Of a DNA stretch of 64,000 bases, positions 23,022 through 33,543 are shown in pieces. A program made the position numbers and the translations under genes. The notes beneath the pieces are model-generated. The model had not been told where the DNA came from, made no database searches, and saw only the letters and a program-made list of their open reading frames with translations. Every line of letters starts with the position of its first letter. Position 1 is the stretch's first letter. The DNA is from Gongronella butleri (Eukaryota; Mucoromycota; Mucoromycetes; Mucorales; Cunninghamellaceae): assembly GCA_025201375.1 (NCBI GenBank), contig JAIWZP010000049.1, forward strand, positions 124,001 to 188,000, in the 5' to 3' direction.

Positions 23022-24217
23022 ATGTTTTGGAAAAGCCAGCAATTCGAATTAAAAGATATCCCTGATCTCAGTGGCAAGACCGTGGTGATCACTGGAGCAA
23101 ACACGGGGGTAAACGACCAAAAAAAAAAAAAAAAAAAAAAAGGCGAAATCAGGTCCCGCAGCGATTGACGCGCTATTTTGATTTTCCGACAATATTAGAT
23201 CGGCCGTGCATGTGCGCGTGAGATGGCGCGGCGCGGCTGCAGCATCGTTTTAGCGTGCCGATCCGAGGAAAAGACGCAGCCGGTCGTTGACGAGATCAAG
23301 GCGACCACGGGCAATGACAATGTCACATTTATGCGCCTCGATCTCATGTCGCTCGCGTCCGTCAAGTCGTTTGCCGACGAATTCAAGTCAAAACACACGC
23401 AGCTGCACATCCTCATCAACAATGCCGGCATCATGGGCACGGATTTTGGTCTGAGCACCGATGGTTAGTACACACAAAAGGAAAAAATTTTGAAAACACC
23501 CCAATTGATATATTTCTTCTCTTTTTTTTCGCGCGTCGACAGGCATTGAACAGCAATTTGCGACGAACCACGTGGCGCACATGTACCTGACCCTGTTGCT
23601 ACTGCCGCTATTGGAAGCCACCGCACCGTCGCGCATTGTGAACGTGAGCTCGGACGGCCAGCGATGGGCTGACAAGTGGGATTTGGCAAATGTGAGCAAC
23701 GAGGAAGGCTACGGACGATGGAACCAGTATTTCCTGACAAAGGCCGCCAACATCTTGTTCACGCGTGAATTGGCTAAGCGACTTAAAGACAAAAAAGTCA
23801 TGGTAAAAAAAGAAAATTGCGCCGCGCGTTGCAAAAAAGGTTATTTTTCGCTTACAGTTCGTTTTTTTTCCTCTTTTCATTGTGCAGTGCAACGCATGCC
23901 ACCCCGGCATTGTGGACACGGATCTGCTCCGATACAATGTGGACTATGGCACATTCTTTTTCAAGATTGCGAGGTTTGTGGTGCGTTTTGTGTTGCGCCC
24001 CATGTCGCCCACCGAAGGCGCACTCACACAATTGTACCTCGCGACAAGCGCCGACGTTGACGAGAAGCAAATTCAGGGTCAATTCTACGAGCCCATTGCG
24101 CAGCCGGCCAAACCTGCGCGCGTGGCAAGCTCGGACGAGTATGCTGTAGAGCTGTGGGACTTTACAGAGGCATTGCTCGCCGAAAAGGTACCTGGCTACG
24201 TCAAATCGTCGCTGTGA
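23022..24217 (+). CDS. Short-chain dehydrogenase, retinol-dehydrogenase-like, copy 3
   Basis: Exons 23022-23108, 23199-23463, 23543-23802 and 23888-24217 give 313 residues. Motifs are TGANTGIGR, VLACRSEEKTQ, LINNAGIMG, IVNVSS and catalytic YFLTK. Exon structure and the tail LLAEKVPGYVKSSL match copy 2, so these two are the youngest duplicates. The region after CNACHPG carries a hydrophobic FFFKIARFVVRFVLRP insertion-like segment that could touch a membrane. The donor of intron 2 is GTTAGT. Function is assigned at family level only. AATAAA follows near 24263. Confidence 0.92.
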
Positions 24218-24795
24218 TCCGTGCTTCCTTTACCGCCTACGCGGCCCTTTTGGTCAGCCGATGCAATAAATGACGCGGTTTTCCCGTTGCAAATTTAAAA
24301 ATGCGCCATTTTAATATGAAACCAATGCAAAAGGCATGACAAGACGTCACTTGCTTGCCATTTTTAAAAAGAGGGGACAATTTATCGGAATCCACGAATG
24401 ACGTTTTCGCTCTCTTCAGGAAAGCCAATGATATTGGAGTGCCAAGAACGGCGCGCGATCCGTGTGTTTTTAAGTGGTTGCGCGTCGTGTGCTCTTGGTG
24501 TAATTGGCATTTGAAGAACATCAGGGATCCAAGAGAGCTGCCAATTCGTGTATTGGGCGCGATAATCACGTGGCAAGGGACGCATCGACCTTTTTTTATT
24601 GATTTTTTTTGAACCAAGAGCACGAGGCACGATCTGCACCGAAAAAGGCAATCCTCGTCAGCCTCGAATTTTAATCCTGTGCTGCAGAAAATCCGATTGT
24701 CAGGGGTCTTGTGTTGCCCAGATCAATCTTTCTTCTTTTAAAAGGACCAATTTCGCTGTTTTCAGGTTTTGTTCTTCCCTCCATACTTTTACACC
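24218..24795. other. Spacer between dehydrogenase copies 3 and 4
   Basis: This 578-bp stretch has the poly(A) signal of copy 3 and no gene. An AT-rich cttttaaaagg near 24737 is the best TATA-like candidate for copy 4. Confidence 0.4.
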
Positions 24796-26230
24796 ATGTT
24801 TTTCAGCAAAAAATATTACGACTTTGAGTCTATTCCTGATCTCTCGGGCAAGATCGCGGTCATCACAGGCTCGTCGGCCGGGGTCAGTTGTGAAAAACGC
24901 GCAATTTTGGTTTTTGGAAGGGCTTTGTCTCTGACACCTTTTTTTCCTGTTGTTTTCTTACCCCTTTAGATTGGCAAGGTGTGTGCGCTCGAAATGGCAC
25001 GCAAGGGCTGTCACGTGTACGTAGGACAAGGGGCGCATCAATCTTTCAAACGAGATTCTTGACGCGTGAATTTGCTCATTTTTTGACTTCCCCCTCCCCT
25101 TTTACGCAGTGTGCTTGCCTGTCGTTCCGAGGACAAGGCGCAGGCTGTGATCGATGAGATCAAAAAGGAGACCGGCAATGACAAGCTTGAATTCATCCCA
25201 TTGAACCTCATGTCGCTGCAATCTGTCAAAGCATTTGCTGAAACGTACAAGCAGCGCCACGACACGCTCGACATCCTTATGAACAACGCTGGCACCATGA
25301 TGTGCCCCTTTGGCCTGAGCGACGATGGTAAAAGCACAAAGAATTGCGTTACTTTTTCTCGAAATTTACGCGTCTTTCTTTTCTTTACCTTTTTTTTTTC
25401 TTTTTTGCGATGGCAGGCATTGAGACGCAGGTGGCGACGAACCATGTGGGTCACTTCTTTTTGACGACACAGCTGCTGCCTGTGATTGAAAAGTCGCGCA
25501 GCGCACGCATTGTGAATGTGAGCTCGATGGGCCACCGCATGGCCTTTAACATGAACCTCGAACACATCAACGACCCGAAAAAATACGACCGCACGGCGCA
25601 ATACGGCCGATCAAAGGTGAGACATACGATGGTGGTTCGTACAGTGATATTTACAAGCACTCAATTTTGCCTATTTTTTTTTTTACTTTTTCGTTGTTCA
25701 CGCGACATTAGGCGTTTAATATCCTGTTTACGCGCGAATTGACGCGTCGACTCCAAGAGCGTGGTGTCGACGTAAGACGAGGACGCATCTGGAGGGCGCC
25801 ATATTCTTATTTTTTCTCTGTTTTACTCATTAGCACGTGTATGTCAATTGCAACCACCCCGGTGTCGTGCGCAGCGAGCTGACGCGTCACTTGATGTCGG
25901 TGGACTCGATCCTTACGACGATTTACAACAAATTGGTCACCATCACTACGGAGGATGGCAGCTTGACGCAGATGTACCTGGCAACTAGCCCGGAAGTTGA
26001 AGAAAAGAAGATCAAGGGCAAATATTACGTAAGAAATCAAAGCGTGACGCATCTCATGGTGACAATAGGCGTATATTAACATGCTTTTCTGATCTCTCTA
26101 GGTGCCGTACGCGCAGCCCGGCTGTGTCAGCTCGCTTGCGAGCAGCGACGAGAATGCAAAGACTCTGTGGGAATTCACCGAGAATCTGCTCAAAGAGAAG
26201 GTGCCTGGCTACGAGGGCTCGCCCATCTAA
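24796..26230 (+). CDS. Short-chain dehydrogenase, retinol-dehydrogenase-like, copy 4
   Basis: Seven exons (24796-24882, 24970-25016, 25110-25327, 25417-25616, 25712-25771, 25834-26028, 26102-26230) give 311 residues. Motifs are TGSSAGIGK, VLACRSEDKAQ, MNNAGTMMCPFG, IVNVSS and catalytic YGRSK. It keeps the two introns missing in copies 2 and 3 and has one extra intron after GCHV that none of the others share. The C-terminal LKEKVPGYEGSPI resembles copy 1. NADP(H)-dependent oxidation or reduction of a lipid-like alcohol or carbonyl is the family-based expectation. Its stop lies only 93 bp from the convergent ALG10 stop. Confidence 0.92.
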
Positions 26231-26323
26231 GACCCGCTGGTATAGATAATATATGCATTAAACGACTTTTTAATTGAAAAAAAAATACACGTACAAGAGG
26301 AAAAACAAGAAAATGGGAGGAAT

Positions 26324-26903
26324 CTACCACATGAATCGCTGCCATTCATCGGGATTTTGCGGCCAGCGGAAGGGGCGATACAAAAAGAGGTGCAGGGTGA
26401 GCGTGTTGAGCGAGGTATAAAACGCAATGGTTAGAAGTAGGCGACGCACGCTTGGGGACGGCAGATGTACACAATAAAACAGGAATGGCAGGATAAAGTA
26501 GCGGAATTCCAGCAATGGCGACGGCACGAGCGTCAGAGCAAGCGTCGCCACGAACCCAACCATCCAGAGCAGCGTCACATGTTGGGCTATCCCATTAAGA
26601 AAAAAAAAAACGAAAAAAATAGTGAGATTCAAGCGTCTCTTTGCCCCCCGAATCGCGCTTCGCGTGACGCCACTTACAAAGGCAAAGAACATTCCACCAG
26701 CCGCTGATGGTATAAAGCGGGATCAATGCGTAGCGCACAGTCCAATGGCGCCGATAAATGTTTTTCCACACGTAAAAGCTGTAATGGCGATTGTCGCTCA
26801 GCAAAAAGGGGTGCTCATAGCTTGAACACGAAAGAAAAACAAGAAAATCAGATTCATGCAAAAGCTTTTGCCCCCAAAAGCGCGATTTGCACAGCCCGAG
26901 GAC

Positions 26904-26941
<38 letters not shown>

Positions 26942-28288
26942 CGGGGGAATGCGTGTCTTACGTGTGGAATTGAACCATGTACACCATGGCAGCCATGGCC
27001 AGTAGCATGCTCAAGAAGCTATTCAGGTGGGGAAACAAGGGGGGTAAGGCGCAATGGCCAATGAGTGCGTGCCAAGGGCCACAATTCGTGTTTTTTTCAT
27101 ATTTTCCATTTTTTTTTTTTTTTTACTTACGAGGCGACGGAGATCCGAGTCAGCTGATCGAGGATGGTCAAGGAAAGGGTCAATGGCGCGGCCAAGAGGG
27201 AGAGGAAAGAGGTAAAGTACAAGAGCTGTGGGAGATGCAGCCCAGCGACATGATTGGCCTTGTCGCCGAGGACGATGCTACCATTCCAGACGAGGAATAT
27301 CGCAAAAGCAACCATGGTGGCAACGAATGCAAGTAGCCTTGGCACGACGATGCGCACGGCCTGACGCACGAGCGCCCACGCGGCCGAAGCCAAGGTCATA
27401 CACGCCCCCGCGACCGTGCCCACCTGCGCACAGACAGGGTCTTGCACGCGTGCCAATTGCACCGCAGAAAGAACCATAAAGTACACGACCCACACCACAT
27501 TTGTCTGGCGAAACAACACCGCCACTGCGCCCGCCTATGTATCAAATAAAAAAAAGAAAAAGTGAGAAAACGCGTTGAAATCACGTGACCCGACGTGTTT
27601 TGAGCGCGTCCATGCGCGTCAATCACGCCACGTTTTCAAGAGCTCAAGTCCACGTACACATCCAGAGAGTTGGTAATGGCCCTGCTTGAGAGCGAGATAG
27701 GCGAGGAGCACAAAAAGCGTGGATCCCGTGTCTGTATAATAGATTTGATAGTAAAAAAAGGACACCGGGAACGCCCAAAGTGTCATGGCATACAGATACA
27801 CGTGGTTGCGTGGCACTGACGGGTGCATGACGCGCAGCAGGCGCGCAAGCGTGAGAAGCAGCAAAATCGCCAAAAACATATTGGTGCCGCGTAGCGCATC
27901 AATGGACATGGGTATGCGGGCAACATGGTGCAACAGCAGACTGACGAGGTATCTAAACGAGCAAGAAAAAGGGTGTCAATTCGCGGTGAAAGTGGCCCTC
28001 AATTCGCTCAAAATGGATGATTTAAGGGCACATACAGGCCCGGAGGCGTGGTCAGCTTGGGGTCCCATTGATCAAAGATGCCTTTTCCATAAAGCTGGGC
28101 CTGGGGGATATGGAAGATCTCGTCCTAGGAACGTAAAAAAGTGGTGTTAGTGATAAAAAACGCGTTCAAAAGGAGAAACAGACCATATAAGGCTCTGGCA
28201 CTTGGGTGGCGACCTTTGTTGCTATGACAACGAGGGTTGCTATGGCAACAGTGGTTGCCATGGCAACGGGAGCACCGAGGATAGTCAT
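26324..28288 (-). CDS. ALG10: Dolichyl-phosphoglucose alpha-1,2-glucosyltransferase (Alg10/Die2)
   Basis: Seven exons (28184-28288, 28036-28124, 27658-27952, 27131-27534, 26962-27018, 26678-26820, 26324-26586) give 451 residues. Signature segments are [16 protein letters not shown] with [71 protein letters not shown] and [11 protein letters not shown], ending QRFMW as in other Alg10 proteins. Many hydrophobic segments make it a multi-pass ER protein. It adds the third and last glucose to the dolichol-linked oligosaccharide, using dolichyl-phosphate glucose, before transfer to proteins. The intron after FHT carries a 40-base homopolymer (26901-26940) and ends at a CAAG acceptor. The first intron uses a weak GTCTGT donor. 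It is divergent from the KH-protein gene. Confidence 0.94.
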
Positions 28289-28588
28289 AAAAAAGGGACG
28301 GGAGGAGGGAAAGGAGGTTCTTTTTCTTTTTTTTTATCGCGCTGGACGGGGAAAGGAGGAAGAGAAGGGGAAGAAAAAGAGATTGGAATGAAGGCGGAAG
28401 AGGAAAAAACCAAAGTGGCGCGCATTCATTGGCCCTTGCCTTTTTTATATTTTGAATTTTTTTCTTGTCTCTTGTTCTTGGTCTTCCTTTTTTTTTTTTC
28501 TCTCTCTTTCTTTCTTTCTCTCTTTTTTTTTTTTTCTCGCCCTTGCCCGTTCCAGTCCCTTCCTCCTTTCATTGCTATAATTTATAAC
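28289..28588. promoter_or_regulatory. Shared promoter of ALG10 and the KH-domain gene
   Basis: A 300-bp gap lies between divergent start codons. From about 28430 to 28560 the plus strand is almost pure pyrimidine (T runs with tctctctttctttc), the same type of tract found before HSF, eIF3i and the kelch gene. Confidence 0.5.
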
Positions 28589-31500
28589 ATGGATACCTCT
28601 GACCAACCCGAGCTGCCACCCTCTGCGCAGCTTGCTCGTTTGCACGCGCAGGCCAAGGAGCCCATCGTGCCGAGTCGTGATGATCCTGTGGTTGGCGTGT
28701 TCCAAGAGCCCTTGATTGCTGGCGACTACCCGACGCCGATTGGCCAGCCTTTGAAAAAGGCGCCCACGCCCACGCCTTCCAAGAAGAAGGACAACAAGCT
28801 GGACCTCAGCTCGCAGGAGGCCTTCCCCACGCTGTCATCCGGCGCGCCTCGCGCTCCCATCGTGTCATCTGACTGGTCGTCCGCGGCGACTCGCCTAAAG
28901 TCGCGTCCCAGCGGCGCCGCGTCGCAGCAGCAGCCCAAGCGCAATGGGTCGCCTGCCGCTAGCTCCGCGGCCAGCGCCGCGCCAGCCGTCACCGACGTCT
29001 TGGAGCTGCCTGCCAACCAGCAAATCGCCAACCAGCCCAGCAAGCCGCTTGGTTTCAAGAGCGCCGCAGACGTCATCTCCACCGTCATTGCCAAGACCGG
29101 CACCAACATCATTGCGTCGACCAACCGCTTTGGCACCACCACCTTCCTCATCCAGGGCCCTCCCGCCGATGTGGCCCGTGCCAAGCGCGAATTGATCGCT
29201 GGCCTGGTCGTCAAGGTAAAAATAAGAGATTTGGAATTGAGCAAATTGGGATCGAAATGGAACCAATTGGAAATGATTTGGGGCGAAAAGAGTGAATTGA
29301 TGGCAATGGAGGCGAATTGGGGCGAAATCGAGTGAATTGATAAGATTGGAGGCGGCTTGATGAAAATGAAGGCAAATTCGAGGCAAATGGATGAAAATCA
29401 AGGCGAATTGGAGGCAAAATGGATGAAAATGAAGGCTCACCTCTTTTTTATTTTTCAACTTGTTTAGCGCACGCTCGAGGTCAGCATTCCTGCGTCTGTG
29501 CGTCGTTTCATCATTGGCACCAAGGGCAAGACCCTGCAGCAGATTGAGCAAAAGTCGAGCACGCGCATCAACGTGCCCTCGCGCAAGGACGACGAGCCAA
29601 AGGAGGACGATGCTGACGAGATGGTCAATGTCACCATTGTTGGCGATGTTGCGGGCATCAAGGTTGCCAAGGCCGAAATCGAGAAGATTGTCGACGAAAA
29701 GGTAAAAAAAAAAAAAATCATTGCAGCGCACACCAATTCCTCCTTTTTTTTTGCCCATTTATTCATTTTTTCTCATAATATTTTAGGCTGCGAAATCGAC
29801 GCTCAAGGTGGACGAGTATGATCCGCGCTACCATCTGTTCTTGGCTGGGCCTTCCAACAGTGGCATTCAGGCGATTGAAGAAGAGTGCCGCGTGCAAATC
29901 CAGATGCCTCCTTTGGTGAACTTGCAGACGGTGGCCAAGGGAGCCAAGACGACGGCCACGGTGGTGATTGTGGGCGACAAGGACAAGGCTGCGTCTGCCA
30001 AGCAGCTGTTGGACGCGCGCTATGAAGAGATTGTCAAGGCTTCGCGCACGGCGTCCATTGGCGTGCCCAAACGCCAGCACAAGTACCTGTTTGGCAAGGA
30101 TGGTGCGGTTGTTCGCGACATTTTTGCCCAAACGGGGTGCACGGTGGAGGTGCCTTCGCTTGACGATGCTTCCGAGAGCGTGACGGTGCGTGGACCTGAG
30201 CAGCGCCTGATCAATGGTCTGACCCTTGTCATGGAAAAGTCGCGCGCCGTCCACGTCAATGCGCTGGACATTACTTCCTTGCACACTTCGGCCGCCGACC
30301 CCTTGCAACACGCTCGCCATGTTGTGCGCTACTTGAGATCGACCTCCGCGTTCAAAAAGATCGAGGACGAGCACAATGTGCAAGTTGGCTTCACCAACGA
30401 TGCCGGCATCGAGTTTGTCAGCAAGAGCGAGGACGACGCGTCCAATGCCTACCGCGCGGGCTTTGATTTGTGCCGCCAATTGACCCCTGAACGCTTCCAA
30501 ATCGTCGAAATCGACCATCATTTGCACCGCCACTTGACCGTGCGCCTCGCAAAGCAATTGCAGCGCATCAAGTCGCGTCACGACGTTGCCATCCTCTTCC
30601 CCGAACAAGGCAATGCCATCTTGGTCGTCAGCGAGCGTGTCAATGCCCCTGAAAACGACGAAAACGCCAATGACAGCCTCGCCACCGCCGCCACCGAGCT
30701 CCGTGGCCTGACCGCCGAGCTGGCCGATATTGTCACATCCACCATCACCGTCCCAAGCAAATATCACGCCGCCATCCAGGGTCCCAAGCGCACAACCCTC
30801 AATGCCATCATTGGCAATACTGATGATGCCACTGTTTCCGTCCAATTCGGTGGTGCAAAGAGCGAGGACGACATCATTGTCCGTGGCGTCGCCTCTGAAG
30901 TCAAGCACGTCATCCAAGGCATCAAAAAGGTCCACGAGGCCGCCAAGAACCAAGATGTAAGAAAGAAAAGAAAAAAGAATCTTTTTTTTAATTGAAAAGC
31001 TCATCCAATTTTTTTTTCTAGTTGAACACGTCGTACACGACGGAATTCAGCATTCCTTCTGCCTACTCGAGCCACGTGATTGGCAAGGGCGGCATCCACG
31101 TTAACAAGCTCAAGGAGGAACTTGGAATCAAGATTGACATTGGCGAGAATAGCCAAAACAAGGCCGAGGCCGGGTTCGAGGCGGTGACGAACAAGAACAA
31201 GAAAAAGGAGACGCAAGTCAAGGTGGTGATCCAGGGCATCCAGCCCAATGTCGAGGCGGCCAAGGAACGCGTGCTGGCCACGGTGGCCACGCTCGCCGAC
31301 CAAGTCACCCTGCAATTGGCTGTCCCCAAGGAATTCCATCGCTTCCTCATCGGCCCCAACGGCCGCTACGTCAAGAAGCTCGAGGAAAAATACAGCGTCT
31401 TTGTTCGCTTCCCGCGCGGCTCCCCCGCTGCTGTCAATGGCGACGTCAGCCCCATCCCCGGCAACAATCCAAACACCATCACCATCCGTGGACGCAAAAA

Positions 31501-31678
31501 GGATGCCGCTGCTGCAAAGGAAGAGCTCTCTGAGCTGTACGAGTACGAAAAGGAGGAGGCTGACAAGCGCAAGGAACGTGAAGCAAAGCACCGCCAAGCT
31601 GATGAGAAGCGAAAAGCCGCCGCTGCCGCTGCCGCCGCCAATGCCTCTTCTGACGACGTCCCCACCCCCTCCAGCTAA
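28589..31678 (+). CDS. Multi-KH-domain RNA-binding protein (vigilin/Scp160-like)
   Basis: Exons 28589-29215, 29468-29701, 29787-30956 and 31022-31678 give 895 residues. After a disordered Pro/Ser/Ala N-terminus there are about eight KH-like units. Those with an intact GxxG loop are at residues ~226 (GTKG), ~390 (GKDG), ~698 (GKGG) and ~788 (GPNG). The others (for example at FLAGPSNSG and AIQGPKRTT) have degenerate loops and may not bind RNA. A charged coiled tail with a poly-Ala run (~855-885) ends the protein. The alternation of live and degenerate KH units is typical of vigilin/Scp160, which associates with polysomes and mRNA. At 895 residues it is shorter than yeast Scp160 (about 1220). 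Intron 1 is long (252 bp) and internally repetitive. AATAAA lies near 31820. Confidence 0.88.
29223..29436 (+). repeat. Intronic purine-rich minisatellite
   Basis: Most of intron 1 of the KH gene consists of imperfect copies of a ~33-base theme, gatgaaaatgaaggc plus gaattggaggcaaaatg. It lacks the A-run/T-run plan of the other introns. The copies are clearest at 29340-29436. Confidence 0.7.
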
Positions 31679-31752
31679 AGTTACCATCTATTCTTCTTTT
31701 GATCTCGCCCTTTCTTTTTGATTTTGCATCTAAAACCTCTTTTTTTTTTTTA

Positions 31753-31783
<31 letters not shown>

Positions 31784-32101
31784 CTCTCTCTATACTGTAT
31801 GTTACAAAAAAAAAAAGCAATAAAGCAAAAGCTGTCTTGATATCTCCAACGGATCACGAGAAAAAAAAAATCAGCCATTTTCGACAGTGCGAAGATGAAA
31901 TGGTTGTTTTGCGCGTGAATAGGGCGCGTTGCATACATTTCAAGATCCGGCCCGGACTTCCAGGAGGCGCGAACATCAGCACTCGAGCCAAGCCTCTTTT
32001 TTTCTTGCCGCTGTTGGCGAAAAAAAAAGCAAAATCAGCAATTTTTGGCGCTTTTGCCCTCATTTTTTTTTTTCTCTCTCCCTTTCTCTACTTAATCAAT
32101 T
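31679..32101. promoter_or_regulatory. Spacer and promoter of eIF3i, with a CT microsatellite
   Basis: The 3' untranslated region of the KH gene contains a (CT)n microsatellite at about 31752-31791 and AATAAA near 31820. The last 45 bases before the eIF3i ATG are T/C-rich. The middle (31860-32050) carries two similar A-run/cagc/attttt segments (31861-31880 and 32022-32046). Confidence 0.5.
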
Positions 32102-33277
32102 ATGCGTCCCATCTTGTTGCAAGGTCATACACGTTCGTTGACCCAAATTAAATACAACCGCGAGGGTGATCTCTTGTTCACCGTGTCCAAGGACAAGGTG
32201 TGCAATGCTTGGTATTCTCACAATGGCGAGCGCCTTGGCACATACAATGGCCACGTCGGTAGTGTTTGGACCGTCGACGTCAATGGTAAAAAAAAAAAAA
32301 AAACAAAAAAACAAAAAAACAAAAAACGACGACAAATCCTCATTTTTCGCTTCAATTCCTCTTTTTTTTTAATCAAAAAAAGCGGCCTCGACGATGCTCG
32401 TGACGGGCTCGGCCGACAACACGGCCAAGCTGTGGGAAGTGCAGACCGGCAAGTGCTTGAAGACGTGGGAGTTCAAGACGGCTGTCAAGCGTGTTGCCTT
32501 TAGCGAGGACGATTCGATGGTCTTGTGCGTGACCGAGGAGCGCATGGGCTACGCCGGCACCATCACGGTGCTGCCCGTCAACCCTGACCTGACCGCCGAG
32601 CAATCATCGGAGCCGATCATGCAGCTCGTCAACCAAAAGGGCAACTCCAAGGCCGTCGTCGCCGACTGGAGCTACCTCGACAAATACATCGTCAGCGGTC
32701 ACGAGGATGGCTCGCTAAGCCAATGGGACTGGAAGAACAACAAGAAGCTCAAGTCGGCAAAGGCCCACGACGGCGTCATCTCCGACATGCAATGCTCGCT
32801 CGACCGCTCCTACTTTATCACCTCGTCCAAGGACAAGGTCGCAAAGATCTTTGACATTGACACCCTCGAGGAAAAGAAGGTCTACCCCACCGACACCCCT
32901 CTCAATTCCGCTACCTTCACCCCCAAGTACCAGGAATTCGTCATTGTCGGCGGTGGTCAGGAGGCCATGGATGTCACCACCACCTCCGCCCGCGCAGGCA
33001 AGTTTGAGAGCCGCTTCTACCACAAGATCCTCGAGGAGGAAGTCGGCCGCGTCCGTGGCCATTTCGGTCCCATCAATACCCTCGCCGTGCACCCCGATGG
33101 CAAGAGGTAAGCAAAAAAATAGATTGGAAAACAAAAACGTCATCAAAAAAAGCGCGTCACTGACGCGTATTTCTCTCTCTTTTTTGCATTTTTAGCTACT
33201 CCAGCGGTGGTGAAGATGGTTACGTGCGCGTGCATCACTTTGATCCCGATTACTTCACCTTCAAGATGGATGCCTAA
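32102..33277 (+). CDS. TIF34: Translation initiation factor eIF3 subunit i
   Basis: Exons 32102-32285, 32383-33106 and 33196-33277 give 329 residues, the usual length. It begins [19 protein letters not shown] and ends with [20 protein letters not shown], both hallmarks of eIF3i. WD-repeat signatures include [35 protein letters not shown] and [12 protein letters not shown], predicting a seven-bladed propeller. The [20 protein letters not shown] segment is a strong family signature. eIF3i with eIF3g and eIF3b supports scanning on the 40S ribosome. The first intron is extreme: a run of A/C after the donor, then a T run and an AAAAG acceptor. AATAAA lies at about 33483. Confidence 0.97.
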
Positions 33278-33543
33278 GCATTTTTTTTCTCATTCTTCTC
33301 CCTCCGTGTCACCTTTTTACGCCTTTTTACGCATCCCTTACTCCCCTTTCTCTCCCTCTCGCCTCTGTAGTATCTTTTGTATCCTCGTCTTCTTCTCTCC
33401 CCTCTTCCTTTCTCTCTTTGGTCCGATGCATTTCCTTTTTTTCAAAAAATGTTTGATTATTCCATTTATGTAGAAGCATCACAAATAAAAAATGACAAAG
33501 CTGTATGTACAAATGCATAAATTACGAAAAAAAAATGGGGGGT

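Noticed and set aside
26901..26940. 40-base A-run as a retroposon tail
   Set aside because: It lies within an ALG10 intron as the T-tract before a 3' splice region; no inserted sequence or target duplication is seen.
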